Positions 1-9,027 of a stretch of 64,000 bases of DNA are shown here, in pieces. The number at the start of each line of letters is the position of its first letter. The first letter of the stretch is position 1. Location: positions 61,796 through 125,795 of the forward strand of contig JAGOLX010000013.1 in the NCBI GenBank assembly GCA_017993835.1, in the 5' to 3' direction. Below the pieces are notes generated by a model. That model was not told the origin of the DNA, did not search any database, and saw only the letters and a program-made list of their open reading frames with translations. The translations under genes and the position numbers were made by a program. The stretch is from Phycisphaerae bacterium. GTDB taxonomy: Bacteria; Planctomycetota; Phycisphaerae; Sedimentisphaerales; Anaerobacaceae.

Positions 1-1798
1 AGAAGTAGCCGACCCAATCATGCTCGAGCTTCACGCTCGTCTCTTGTTCCCGGTTGTTCGGATGGGCTAGGACCGCGTTCTGGAATACGAACAGGTCCGC
101 CAACTCGGATTCGTCGAAGTCCACGCCGGACTCCCGAAGGAACGTCCGAACGGCGATCTGGAATTCCGCGTAGAAGTCCGCCTTGTGCATCAGCAACTCC
201 AGGAATACACCGTCGGGCGGATCGTACGGGATGCCGCCGTACCCCTCGGGCTCCAGCAGTTGGGAATGCCCCTTGTCCTGCACGTCTCTCGCGCACTTCG
301 CCAGCTTCTCGAACACCCTGTGAATCAGAGGATACTCGTCCGGCGCCCTCGCGGATTCCCGTCGCATCCATACGACGAGGTCCGTGATTCGCACGCCGTG
401 CTTGTTCTTGAGGTACCAGAAGACGAAGAACGCAAGCCGGTCGTCGTGCAGGCCGATCGTATAGTAGCCGTCGACGAACGCGTCGACCCACTTTGCAGGC
501 GGCATCGCCCCCGTCCCGATCACCACCTCCATGTTCTCCACGATCGCGGTGCTGACCTTGCTCTTGGTGTATTTGCCCTCCATCACCCTGCCCACGATGC
601 CATACTTTCGCCGGGATTCGCTGGAGGCAACCTGCGTGTTCGGAAACAGCAGAAACGGATAGGAATAGATCTGGTCGAACACGCTGCGGCTCATCAGCTC
701 TTCCAGACCGGCCATGTAGGATTCGTATGTCTCCAGGGGCAGGCCCAGGATCAGCTCGATATAGGAGTAGAGAAACGCGTCGTGATAGGCCCTGCGGATG
801 CGTTCGTAGAACTCCCGCTTGAAGTTGATTCGGTTCACCGCCCTCAGCGTGCTTTCGTTCAGGGATTGCAGCGCCAGCGTCACGCGGAAACCCACCCGGG
901 CGTCTCGCAGAATGTCGGAGATCTTGAGCACCTTGTCCGAGGAGTTCTTCACCCAGCTCACGGAGACGAACTCGGGATATCCGTAGGTCCTTCTCGTCTG
1001 CGCCAGGTACTCCGCAATGGACACGTCTCGATTGCGGATGCCGAAATTGGAGTCGGACATGGCCACGTACTTGATCTTGTTCCTGCCGATCCAGTCGATC
1101 TCCGCCTTCACCTGTTCCAGGGGTTTCTCCCGAATGCCCCGGTGCGCCGTGTTGCCCCACGTGCAGAAAGAGCACTGGTTCGGGCACCCCCGATTGGTCT
1201 CCCAGATGGTCCCGGAGAATTCACTCGCATACTGCCCGTAGATCGAGTCAAACGTCCCGTCCAGGTACGGCGACGGGAGCTGCTCGATCACGGGGAGCCT
1301 CTCCACTCCGGTCCGACGAATCTCGCCGCTGGAACGATCGTGAATGATGATCCCCGGGATGTCCCCGAAGTCGCGTCCTTCCAGATGATGGCGGCACAGA
1401 GAGGCGAACACCTCTTCGCCCTCCCCGCAGCCGATGACGTCGATGAAGGGGTTCTTTCGGATGAATTCGGCCGAGAGATCGGGGTCCTTCGGAACGGACG
1501 GCCCGCCCAGCACGACCAAGGCATCGGGGAACCTCTCCCGCACGGCCCGGGCGGCGGCCATGCTCGCGTTCACATTCCACAGGAAGCACGAGAACCCAAT
1601 GACCCAGACATCCTGGAGCCCGGCGGCAAACTCGGCCGGGTCGTGAGGCCGCCGAAACAAGATCTCGGGCAGATCAAAATGACGCGAGATCACGTCATCG
1701 ACCCGCAGCCGTGAATAGAGCTGTCCTGCGGCCAACGGCAGAAGGTTGATGCTGGCGCCCGTGCCAAACTGAACTACGTATATCCTTGGTCTTGCCAT
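1..1798 (-). CDS. B12-binding-type radical SAM protein (3' end outside window)
   Basis: I read this frame directly from the ATG at 1796-1798 (MARPRIYVVQFGTG) down to base 1 without a stop, about 599 codons, so the C-terminus lies outside the window. The first ~150 residues look like the cobalamin-binding-type Rossmann domain of this class (LVVLGGPSV, then VIGCGEGEE). The radical-SAM cluster motif CxxxCxxC is at C205, C209 and C212 (RGCPNQCSFCTW) and binds the 4Fe-4S cluster that cleaves SAM. The family does methylations, ring rearrangements or thiol insertions on varied substrates; the substrate here is unknown. It follows the next radical-SAM gene (ends 1814 on this strand) with a 15-nt gap, so they are probably co-transcribed. 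Confidence 0.85.
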   Translation of the reverse strand, partial: MARPRIYVVQFGTGASINLLPLAAGQLYSRLRVDDVISRHFDLPEILFRRPHDPAEFAAGLQDVWVIGFSCFLWNVNASMAAARAVRERFPDALVVLGGPSVPKDPDLSAEFIRKNPFIDVIGCGEGEEVFASLCRHHLEGRDFGDIPGIIIHDRSSGEIRRTGVERLPVIEQLPSPYLDGTFDSIYGQYASEFSGTIWETNRGCPNQCSFCTWGNTAHRGIREKPLEQVKAEIDWIGRNKIKYVAMSDSNFGIRNRDVSIAEYLAQTRRTYGYPEFVSVSWVKNSSDKVLKISDILRDARVGFRVTLALQSLNESTLRAVNRINFKREFYERIRRAYHDAFLYSYIELILGLPLETYESYMAGLEELMSRSVFDQIYSYPFLLFPNTQVASSESRRKYGIVGRVMEGKYTKSKVSTAIVENMEVVIGTGAMPPAKWVDAFVDGYYTIGLHDDRLAFFVFWYLKNKHGVRITDLVVWMRRESARAPDEYPLIHRVFEKLAKCARDVQDKGHSQLLEPEGYGGIPYDPPDGVFLELLMHKADFYAEFQIAVRTFLRESGVDFDESELADLFVFQNAVLAHPNNREQETSVKLEHDWVGYF

Positions 1799-1813
1799 GC
1801 AGACTATATCACG

Positions 1814-3718
1814 TCATCCATTGAGCGTTCTCGTTGCACATTCCCGATCCCCCAGGCCGGAGGGCACGCAGGCCTCCCACACCTGGGCCAGACCATCCTG
1901 GACCTGGCTTGGCCCGCCGGGGACTCTCTCCAACAGTTCGTCCAGGCCGAATTTCCCGAAGCGATACCGCCAGTTCGGCGAACCGTCTACGATCCGCTTC
2001 GCCTGTCCGATCAGAAGCCGAGCTTCAGCGGGCTGGCCCATCAGAACTCGGCCCAGCCCTGCGAACAGGAGCATGTAGGGGTTCTTCGGATAGGCGACCC
2101 GCACGGCGTCCAGCCAAGCGACGAATTTCTCGGGCCGCCCGCCGGGACGCAGGTTCTTGTTGCCAATGTAGTTGCCCAGAAGATTGAAAGTGAGCCAGAC
2201 GTTCCTGACCAGCGTGCGCGACGGCACCACAGCCGGCGGCAACGAGAACACATCCGCCCCCAGAGGCAAACTGCGATCATCCTGAATCTCCCGGTTCGGG
2301 CTGTCCTTGCCGGGGATGAAGTCCGTGGCGCCGACGCCGTCGGTCTTGAGGTGTTCCGTGACCGCGGTGGGCTTGCTGGTGAACTGGAAGGCCGTGAACG
2401 ACGACCAGTCGAGATTCAGGCGGACCGAGAAGGCGAACGTGTCCAGCATCTGGGCAAACGGCTCCTCGCCGAACAGGCCGATGATGTAGTTGCCGCCTAC
2501 GAACAGCTCGGGATAGTCCTGGAGCAGATCCGCGACGCGGGCGAACGACTCCAGGGAGCCGGGCTTTCGAATTCGACGGAGCATCTTGGCGTTTCCCGAC
2601 TCGACGCCGACCTTGAAGCCCAGGCAGCCGGAGTCCCGCATCAGATCGAGCAGGTCTCGCGTGATCGAGTGGGTCATCAGGCCGTTGTTAGCCGCCCAGG
2701 TGATGTCATACTGCCTGTGGAGATCGCCCAGCGAGACAAGCAACTCTGTCACGGCCTCGCGGTCCGCGAGGAAATCGTCGTCGAGCACTTCAAAGTGGCG
2801 AACGGATCGCTGCTCGACGAGATAGCGAATCTCCTCGATCAGCTCGTCCACGGGATGCGTGCGGATGCCTTTGCCCATGAAGGGTCGGACGCCGCAGAAC
2901 TTGCAGTTGCCCCGGCACCCCCGGCTCAACTGAAAGACGCAGTAGACCGTGTCCTGGCCGGCCATCCGGGAATACGGATTGAGGCTCCCAACCCGGCAAT
3001 ACCGCTCCACGTCCACTGCCGCATAAGATGTGATCAGATTGCCTCGCAGCACCACGCTCGCACAGGTCCCGCTGGTCCGCAACACTCGCCCCTCGGAGAG
3101 GAACGAAATGCCCGAGACCGCCTGGGACGGGTCGGCGGCGCCCTCATAGACATCCAGGAGGTAGTTGAGCCGATCTTCGCCTTCGCCCTCGACCGCGAAG
3201 TGGCACAGACCCTCCTGAAGATAGCGGTCCATCTCATTGGTTGCGGTCGGCCCGCCGACGAGGACCAGATGATTCCCTCGGGCAGCCAGGTGACGAAGGA
3301 TCGCGGTCAGAGGGTGATTCGTCGCAAACAGGTCTGTGTACACGGTCAGACAGGTGACGCCTACTGCATTTGGCTGGAATCTGTCGATGCACTCGTCGAG
3401 CGCACCCAGCCATTTCCGCTGATCGAAGGCGCCGTCCTGTGCGATCTGGCGGAGGGCTTCCAGATTTAGATCGAGGATCTTCACCTCGATGTCCCGGCCC
3501 ACCAGGGATTCAGCCAGGCGCTGAAGACCCGTGGGCGGATAGGCGTAATAGCCGCGGTTCCGGACAACGTCCGGATTGATCGTCTCGAAGAGGAACTGCG
3601 GCGCCTGGACCAGAAGCACTTTCCGGGCGGCACCGAATCGCTCTCGCAGTCGGGATGCGTACGCTTGGAAGGCGTCTTCCCGGACTTCGGACACCGGGTT
3701 CTCAGTCGCATCGCACAT
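1814..3718 (-). CDS. B12-binding-type radical SAM protein
   Basis: This is a 634-residue protein starting MCDATENPVSEV at 3718. That start follows a GGGGAAGGGAAG purine tract and overlaps the end of the SDR gene by 17 nt; an in-frame ATG at 3760 lies deeper in the SDR gene and is less likely. The N-terminal ~200 residues have the pattern of a cobalamin-binding domain (KVLLVQAPQF, then LVLVGGPTA). The radical-SAM motif CRGNCKFC gives C268, C272 and C275, and downstream LGFKVGVESGN is typical of the Elp3/MiaB-like barrel. About 180 C-terminal residues are not recognisable. The substrate is unknown; the context is a five-member radical-SAM set in a sugar-modification island. Confidence 0.87.
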   Translation of the reverse strand: MCDATENPVSEVREDAFQAYASRLRERFGAARKVLLVQAPQFLFETINPDVVRNRGYYAYPPTGLQRLAESLVGRDIEVKILDLNLEALRQIAQDGAFDQRKWLGALDECIDRFQPNAVGVTCLTVYTDLFATNHPLTAILRHLAARGNHLVLVGGPTATNEMDRYLQEGLCHFAVEGEGEDRLNYLLDVYEGAADPSQAVSGISFLSEGRVLRTSGTCASVVLRGNLITSYAAVDVERYCRVGSLNPYSRMAGQDTVYCVFQLSRGCRGNCKFCGVRPFMGKGIRTHPVDELIEEIRYLVEQRSVRHFEVLDDDFLADREAVTELLVSLGDLHRQYDITWAANNGLMTHSITRDLLDLMRDSGCLGFKVGVESGNAKMLRRIRKPGSLESFARVADLLQDYPELFVGGNYIIGLFGEEPFAQMLDTFAFSVRLNLDWSSFTAFQFTSKPTAVTEHLKTDGVGATDFIPGKDSPNREIQDDRSLPLGADVFSLPPAVVPSRTLVRNVWLTFNLLGNYIGNKNLRPGGRPEKFVAWLDAVRVAYPKNPYMLLFAGLGRVLMGQPAEARLLIGQAKRIVDGSPNWRYRFGKFGLDELLERVPGGPSQVQDGLAQVWEACVPSGLGDRECATRTLNG

Positions 3719-4475
3719 AGGTCTTCCCTTCCCCGGCGTCGATGGGCACCAGGCACCCACCCATCATGCTCGCGGCGTCAGAACAGAGAAAAGCGATCAG
3801 CGGGACGAGTTCCTCGGCCGCCGCGAGCCGGCCTCGCGGCAGCCTCTCGGCGATGAAGCGGTCGACCACGTCGGGCTTGTTGGCCTTCAGACGCTGCCAG
3901 GAATTGCCGGGGGCGTTGAAGCCGCCCGGGAGAATCCCGGTCGCCACCACACCATGCGCGGCCAGATGATTTCCCAGACCTCGCACATAGGCAGCCAAGG
4001 CGGCTTTGACCGCGTTGTACCCGACCGAGGCCACCGCCTCGGTCGACGCGACCGACCCCACGTGCACGAGATGACCGCTGCCTCGCTCCATCATAGAGGG
4101 CGCGACGAGCCGATTGATCTCAGCCGCCGCGACCACGTTGAGCGAGAACAGCTTGACCAGATCGCCCGAACCGATCAGGGGGTCCCGCAGTCCGAGTCCC
4201 CCGCCTGCGACGTGGAGCACCGTGTCCATCCGGCCCAGGAAGGCCATCGCCTCCAGCACGGCTTTCTCCAGGGCGGGCCCGTCCGTCAGATCGACCGCGA
4301 GAGCCAGATGATTTGCTGCATGGCTGCACGAGGCTCGCACCTGCCCCAACGCCTCTTTCGAGCGGGCCATCAGGACGAGTCTCGCTCCCTGCTCGGCAAA
4401 CGCCTGGGCGCAGACAGACCCCAGGCCGCGGGAGGCCCCGGTGATGACAATCGTCTTGCCCTGGAGCGAAATCAT
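3702..4475 (-). CDS. Short-chain dehydrogenase/reductase
   Basis: A classical SDR of 257 residues. The NAD(P)-binding motif TGASRGLG is at residues 12-19, the NAG-like motif appears as HVAGGG near residue 90, and the catalytic set is S141/S144 with Y153 and K157 (YNAVK). It should oxidise or reduce a hydroxyl/keto group on a small substrate, plausibly a sugar or radical-SAM product given the neighbours. I placed the start at MISLQGKT (4475) behind an AGGTGA ribosome-binding site. The open frame extends upstream to 4604, but those residues are translated from a palindromic repeat and are not part of the protein. The stop overlaps the start of the downstream radical-SAM gene. Confidence 0.88.
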   Translation of the reverse strand: MISLQGKTIVITGASRGLGSVCAQAFAEQGARLVLMARSKEALGQVRASCSHAANHLALAVDLTDGPALEKAVLEAMAFLGRMDTVLHVAGGGLGLRDPLIGSGDLVKLFSLNVVAAAEINRLVAPSMMERGSGHLVHVGSVASTEAVASVGYNAVKAALAAYVRGLGNHLAAHGVVATGILPGGFNAPGNSWQRLKANKPDVVDRFIAERLPRGRLAAAEELVPLIAFLCSDAASMMGGCLVPIDAGEGKTYVRCD

Positions 4476-4527
4476 GAAACTCACCTCAAACCATCGAACA
4501 GACTGAAATGCGTGCACTCTCCATCCA

Positions 4528-4604
4528 ATGTCACCCCTGCGAAAACGGGGGTCCATGACCCTCCGACGGATAGATGGATTCCCGCTTTCGCGGGAATGAC
4601 ACAT
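4528..4604. repeat. REP-like paired palindromic repeat
   Basis: Two related palindromes face each other between the SDR and the upstream radical-SAM gene: an imperfect one at about 4531-4552 (CCCCTGCGAAAACGGGGG) and a perfect hairpin at 4579-4594 (TCCCGCTTTCGCGGGA). The flanks are inversely related too: ATGTCA...TCCAT on the left, ATGGA...TGACACAT on the right. In translation such elements give the familiar strings CHSRESGNP and VIPAKAGIH, seen in many bacterial genomes. It may act as an mRNA-stabilising or attenuating structure inside the operon. Confidence 0.75.
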
Positions 4605-4644
4605 CGGCGACTGTTGATTCGCGCTTTCATCGTGTCAGAGGCCC

Positions 4645-5715
4645 TCATACGAACATCACGTGATCCGGGTCCGTGTCCAGGTACTCCAGGATCATCTTGT
4701 TCTTGTCGTTCACCACGCAATGATGCCGGCAGTGCTTCCTCGGATCGATTCGGAAGAACTGCGACTTGTCCGCGAGCCAGGCGTCGCGGAATCGCCGGTC
4801 GCGAATGGAGCAGATCAGTCCCTCGTCCAGATTGTAGGCCTTGTCGTGGCAGGAGTAGACGTTCAGATCCGCGCCGATGACCGGATTGATCTGGATATAG
4901 GGACACCAACCATAGGACTTCTGGAACGTGGTCAACTGCTCGCCGTAGCCGTTGAAGACCTCGAAGCGTTCGCCCGCGAAGTCCGCGGCGGCCTTGGCGA
5001 CCTGCTCGCCCACCGACGCGAAGTACGGCTTGTGATAGGCATTACACTCATTTCCATCGTTGCTCACAATGCACGGCGAGACCTTGACGCTGTCGGCGCC
5101 GGTGTCCTTGATCCTGCCGATCATCTCGTACACGTGGGGCGCGTTGTCGCGGTCCACGATGAGCACGACGCCCAGATAGCAGGGCCCGCCGAGCTTGCGA
5201 AATCCCTCCAGGTTGCCCATGACCTTGGCGAACTCCTTCTCGGTGACCCCGCGATAGCGGGCGTAGCTCGGGCCATCCCAGCCGTCCATGGAGACGCGAA
5301 TCCAGGTCCCCTTGTGCGAGAACAGCTCCGCGATCCGACCCCGCAGGCCCGACCCGTTGGTCAGCGTGGCGAACCGAATGCCCTTGTCCGCCAGGGACTG
5401 CACCGTCTCGGCCAAGTGAGGATAGCACAGGGGCTCGCCCCCGCCGCTGAAGGTGACGGCCTTCACGCCCATGACGGCAAAGTCCTCGACGATCTCCAGC
5501 ATCTTGTCCCTGGGGATCTGGTCCTTCGCGGCCATGTCCTTACCCAGTTGGATGTTCTCCTTGCGATAGGCGCAGTACCAGCAGTTATGACTGCACACGT
5601 TCGTCGGCTTGACGCGGACGTGCAGAGGGGGCAGGACCTCCGGAACGCTCGCAGGAAGCGAGTCGATCTTGTCCTTGTAGTGGAACACCTTCATTTTCGT
5701 GTACAGCAGCCCCAT
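4645..5715 (-). CDS. Radical SAM protein with C-terminal Cys-rich (SPASM-like) domain
   Basis: A 356-residue radical-SAM enzyme with CSHNCWYC (C41, C45, C48) and the GGGEP SAM-contact motif about 60 residues later. The C-terminal part has spaced cysteines (GWCPY, YSCHDK, KHCRHHC), as in SPASM/twitch domains that hold auxiliary Fe-S clusters. Such proteins act on peptides, sugars or small alcohols; the substrate is not known. The start at 5715 has AGGAAGGA upstream; MKVFHYKD seven codons later is the alternative. It follows the methyltransferase gene by 16 nt. It resembles the second SPASM-type enzyme of this island (10207-11337) in architecture. Confidence 0.87.
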   Translation of the reverse strand: MGLLYTKMKVFHYKDKIDSLPASVPEVLPPLHVRVKPTNVCSHNCWYCAYRKENIQLGKDMAAKDQIPRDKMLEIVEDFAVMGVKAVTFSGGGEPLCYPHLAETVQSLADKGIRFATLTNGSGLRGRIAELFSHKGTWIRVSMDGWDGPSYARYRGVTEKEFAKVMGNLEGFRKLGGPCYLGVVLIVDRDNAPHVYEMIGRIKDTGADSVKVSPCIVSNDGNECNAYHKPYFASVGEQVAKAAADFAGERFEVFNGYGEQLTTFQKSYGWCPYIQINPVIGADLNVYSCHDKAYNLDEGLICSIRDRRFRDAWLADKSQFFRIDPRKHCRHHCVVNDKNKMILEYLDTDPDHVMFV

Positions 5716-5731
5716 GCGTGTCAGTCCTTCC

Positions 5732-6406
5732 TCACCCTCGCACCAGATTCAATGACTCCGAGGTCGTAAATGCATAATCCCCTGTGTAGCCCGTCTGGCG
5801 GAAGACCTCCAGCCATTCGTCCACGTGCAGGACGGTGGTTCCCAGGAGGGTCCAATCCTCCAGGAGGTCCCGTCCCTCGCGGGTCTTGTACGCGCCGAGC
5901 GTCACGAAGCTCTGCCCCTTGCCGACCCGCTGGATCTCCCGCAGGGCCTCCATCACGCCTCGCAGGTTGAGCATGTAGATGGAAGCGTATGCCATGACGA
6001 AATCGAATTCGCCATCGCCAAACGGCAGCTCTTCATATGGCGCCGGCAGCAGATCGTTCTTAACCGACTCCATCGCGTGCTCCAGAGGATAGGGGTGATT
6101 CTCGACCCCTTGAACGCGAATGCCAGGCAGGGCCTGCTTCAGATCGTGCAGGAAGAAACCCTTCTTGCAGCCGACGTCGAGGACCGCGGAGTTCGAGGTC
6201 AGGCCGTAGCGTGCAACCAGACGCGGGATGATCTGCGCCCATCGGCCGTCGTAGCGGAAGCCGCCGTAACCGTTCTCACGCCGGCCGTCGTAGTATTCCT
6301 GATCGAGGCCGGCGGCAACCATGCGGTTGTGGATGGTCCTGAAGCCCTTCTTCAGAACCCGCTGCACGTTGCTGTGGGGATATCCGATGTCGAACTCTTC
6401 CATCAT
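5732..6406 (-). CDS. Class I SAM-dependent methyltransferase
   Basis: A 224-residue Rossmann methyltransferase. SAM-binding motif I is VLDVGCKKGFF (about residues 74-84), followed by an acidic residue at the end of strand 2 (VQGVENHPY) and the motif EFDFVMAYAS. The gene starts inside the stop of the upstream cupin/ThDP gene (ATGA overlap at 6403-6406), a sign of translational coupling, and is followed closely by a radical-SAM gene. A role as an O-, N- or C-methyltransferase in the sugar or peptide modification encoded by the island is plausible, but the acceptor cannot be read from sequence. Confidence 0.86.
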   Translation of the reverse strand: MMEEFDIGYPHSNVQRVLKKGFRTIHNRMVAAGLDQEYYDGRRENGYGGFRYDGRWAQIIPRLVARYGLTSNSAVLDVGCKKGFFLHDLKQALPGIRVQGVENHPYPLEHAMESVKNDLLPAPYEELPFGDGEFDFVMAYASIYMLNLRGVMEALREIQRVGKGQSFVTLGAYKTREGRDLLEDWTLLGTTVLHVDEWLEVFRQTGYTGDYAFTTSESLNLVRG

Positions 6407-9027
6407 CGATTCAGGATCTCCACAGGCTCGACGATCATGTTCTCTCGGAACTCCTCCCGATCCAGGAAGGGAAACAGGTCCTCCATAGGCTTGGAGACAA
6501 TCCGGCCGTCAGGCAGTTTGAGCGAGGATACTCTGGGAATCAGCGCCTGTTCCGGCGGCATCAGGATCTCGCAGAGGTACGGGCCGGGATGCGCGAGTAC
6601 CGCGTCCAGTCTGCATTCCAGCGTGTTCTGGTCGCCGATCCGTTCGGCTTCGATCCCGTAGGCAGCCGCCAGCTTGATAATGTCGGGACACGTCAGCCCG
6701 CTCGATGGATCGGAGCCGATGTAGCGGCCGAAGTGGTTCTGCTGCATCAGCTTGATCGTCAGGTACCCTCCGTTGTTCAGCACGAAGATGATCAGCGGAA
6801 GCCTGTTGTGGACGACCGTTTGCAGCTCCTGGATGTTCATCTGCAGGCCGCCGTCACCGGTGATGAGGACGGTCTTGCGCCGGCCTTGGGCGAAACACGC
6901 GCCGATCGCGCCGGGCAGTCCGAACCCCATCGAGGCAAAACCGCTCGACGTGAACAGCCGCTGGCCGGCCTTCGTCTGGAACGTCTGCATCGTGCAGGTG
7001 AAACTGGTGCCCATGTCCGTGACCACGACCGCATCCGAGCCGAGCTTTGCCGACAGGCGGTCCACGAAGTAGAACGAGTTCACCTTGTCGCGGTTGTCCC
7101 GATACTCGGGCAGGCAGACGGGGTACCTCTGCTTCCACCCCCTGCACCGCGTACGCCAGTCATCGATCGCCAGCGTTGTTCCGTCCGCTTCGACCTTCGC
7201 CAGCAGCGAACGCAGGAATTCGTTCGCGTCCGCACAGATCGGCAGGTCGGGACGCAGCGAGGGCTTCTTCAGCTCGACCTCGTCGATATCGACCATGATC
7301 TTCCTGGCCGCACGGGCGAAGAGCTTGTAGTTATATCCGACCTGAGGGATCGACATTCTCGACCCGACGATGAGCACGAGATCGGCGTTCTGGACCGCGA
7401 AATTCCCAGCGCGGTCGCCCATGATGCCGCTGCGCCCGACGTAGTTCTCGTCCGACGTCGGGATCATATCGGAGGCGGTCCACGAAGACACGCAGGGAAT
7501 CTGCAGACGCTGCACGAGGTCCCGGAGCGAGACCTCCGCGCCGGACAGTCGGACGCCGTAACCGAAGACCAGGACGGGCCGCTTCGCCTGCGTCAGCATC
7601 GCGACGCATTCGGTGACGAGTCCGTTCAGAACGTGGGCGGTGCAGGGCTGCGAAGGCTCCTCGGGGGTGTATCCTCGCAGGGTCTCGGGATTGACGAGCT
7701 TGTTCTGGACATCGAGAGGCACGTCGATCCAGACCGGGCCCGGCCGGCCGGTGGTCGCCAGATGGCAGGCCTTCTCCACGTGATAGCGGATCGTTTGCGG
7801 GTCGGTGATCGTCACGGCGTATTTCGTGATCGGTCGGACGATCTCGATGATATTGCCTTCCTGGATGCCGAACTGGCGCAGGCCCGTTTCGCGGATCAAG
7901 GTGTCCTGCGTGACCTGGCCGGAGACGAAGATGGCAGGGATGGAATCCACCCAGGCGCCGTAAACACCCGTGATGGCGTTGGTGCCGCCCGGGCCGGAGG
8001 TCACGAGGGTCGCGCCGGGTACGCCGCTGATGCGGGCATGCCCCTCGGCGGCCATGGCGGCCGCCTGCTCGTGATGGGTCGCGATGTACTCCAGGCGGTC
8101 GCTGCCGCCGAAAGAGTCCACGAGGTGCATGGCCCCGCCGCCGCAGACGCCAAAGACGTGCCGGACCCCGAGGTCGGCGATGCTCGTCGCGATGTAGTCG
8201 GATATCTTCACCACCTTGGTCTCCTGTTCGATGGTCAATACGGTGACTCCCGCCAGATTCTCATCCTTCGTATGCTCGTAGAACTCCTGGAATGAGAAGA
8301 CCTTCCCGACTTCCATGTGGGGGTTCGTGTACTCCCTGCCGGGCTCGCGGCCGATCACGGAAACGAGAGAGTCCTGGGCGGGGAAGTGACGATCCTTGCG
8401 GATCAGTCCCCTGCGGACCGTGAAGACCAGGTTCTGGAAGGTCCTTTGCAGGAGCGTCTCCCCTTCCTCGGGCTCCTGGAGTCTGAGGATTTCCCTGGGC
8501 TGGGGGACCATGTGGTCGGCCCCTTCGTACGTGGCGCCGGCGCGACCGTAGGCGTCGCTCATCCGACACAGGTCCTCTTTGAGCGGAGGCGACTCGATCT
8601 CCATGACCCAGATGCCGTTCTCGGAGACCGGATCGATAGGCAGCAGGCTGGCAGCCTCGGTGCAATGGAACGTGCCGGCGTCGATGTTCACGGTGTTGAG
8701 CCGGCCCAGTGGAAGACTTCCCTCCAGGTGGTGGAACTTCGCATCGCCCGAGAGCAGGATCAATCCCGTCCGTTTTCGGGGATGGCAGTGCATGGAGGTC
8801 TTTCGCTTGCGAACGATCTGGAGCATCCAGATGGCCACGTGCTCGTTCTCGAAGACGAGGTACTCGTACCCCCAGGGCTTCTTGACGATCACATCTTCGT
8901 AGGGTGTGCTGTGCACACCTTCTCCGCCCCGGGGCGCCACGTCGGTGCGCAGGGCACACCCGGCGGACACACCGGCCTGTCCGATGTGCTGCTCGTCGGC
9001 AGTCTTCTTTGTCACTTCGTAGATCAT
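6403..9027 (-). CDS. Cupin-ThDP-dependent enzyme fusion (acetolactate synthase-like)
   Basis: A fused protein of 874 residues. Residues ~45-150 form a cupin similar to sugar-isomerase/epimerase cupins (metal ligands likely H80, H82 and H121; motif SMHCHPRKRTG). Residues ~275-870 are a full-length ThDP enzyme of the acetolactate synthase/benzoylformate decarboxylase type, with the ThDP-activating Glu at E320 (THHEQAAAMAAEG) and the ThDP/Mg motif GDGGLQMNIQEL followed by VLNNGG. Such enzymes decarboxylate a 2-ketoacid and transfer the acyl unit; YerE-type members attach acetyl groups to NDP-ketosugars, an attractive model here. The ATG at 9027 overlaps the stop of the DJ-1 gene (ATGA), which argues against upstream starts. 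The stop overlaps the methyltransferase start. Confidence 0.88.
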   Translation of the reverse strand: MIYEVTKKTADEQHIGQAGVSAGCALRTDVAPRGGEGVHSTPYEDVIVKKPWGYEYLVFENEHVAIWMLQIVRKRKTSMHCHPRKRTGLILLSGDAKFHHLEGSLPLGRLNTVNIDAGTFHCTEAASLLPIDPVSENGIWVMEIESPPLKEDLCRMSDAYGRAGATYEGADHMVPQPREILRLQEPEEGETLLQRTFQNLVFTVRRGLIRKDRHFPAQDSLVSVIGREPGREYTNPHMEVGKVFSFQEFYEHTKDENLAGVTVLTIEQETKVVKISDYIATSIADLGVRHVFGVCGGGAMHLVDSFGGSDRLEYIATHHEQAAAMAAEGHARISGVPGATLVTSGPGGTNAITGVYGAWVDSIPAIFVSGQVTQDTLIRETGLRQFGIQEGNIIEIVRPITKYAVTITDPQTIRYHVEKACHLATTGRPGPVWIDVPLDVQNKLVNPETLRGYTPEEPSQPCTAHVLNGLVTECVAMLTQAKRPVLVFGYGVRLSGAEVSLRDLVQRLQIPCVSSWTASDMIPTSDENYVGRSGIMGDRAGNFAVQNADLVLIVGSRMSIPQVGYNYKLFARAARKIMVDIDEVELKKPSLRPDLPICADANEFLRSLLAKVEADGTTLAIDDWRTRCRGWKQRYPVCLPEYRDNRDKVNSFYFVDRLSAKLGSDAVVVTDMGTSFTCTMQTFQTKAGQRLFTSSGFASMGFGLPGAIGACFAQGRRKTVLITGDGGLQMNIQELQTVVHNRLPLIIFVLNNGGYLTIKLMQQNHFGRYIGSDPSSGLTCPDIIKLAAAYGIEAERIGDQNTLECRLDAVLAHPGPYLCEILMPPEQALIPRVSSLKLPDGRIVSKPMEDLFPFLDREEFRENMIVEPVEILNR

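Noticed and set aside
185..1714. Long plus-strand open frame opposite the first radical-SAM gene
   Set aside because: It is antisense to a clear radical-SAM coding frame and encodes an Arg/His/Asp-rich string with no family features, typical of a GC-rich shadow.
3719..3760. Longer N-terminus for the 1814-3718 radical-SAM gene
   Set aside because: Those residues come from the overlapping SDR 3' end, and a purine-rich site precedes the internal ATG.
6589..8295. Plus-strand open frame of 568 codons opposite the ThDP enzyme
   Set aside because: It is the complement of conserved ThDP motifs and has no recognisable domain.
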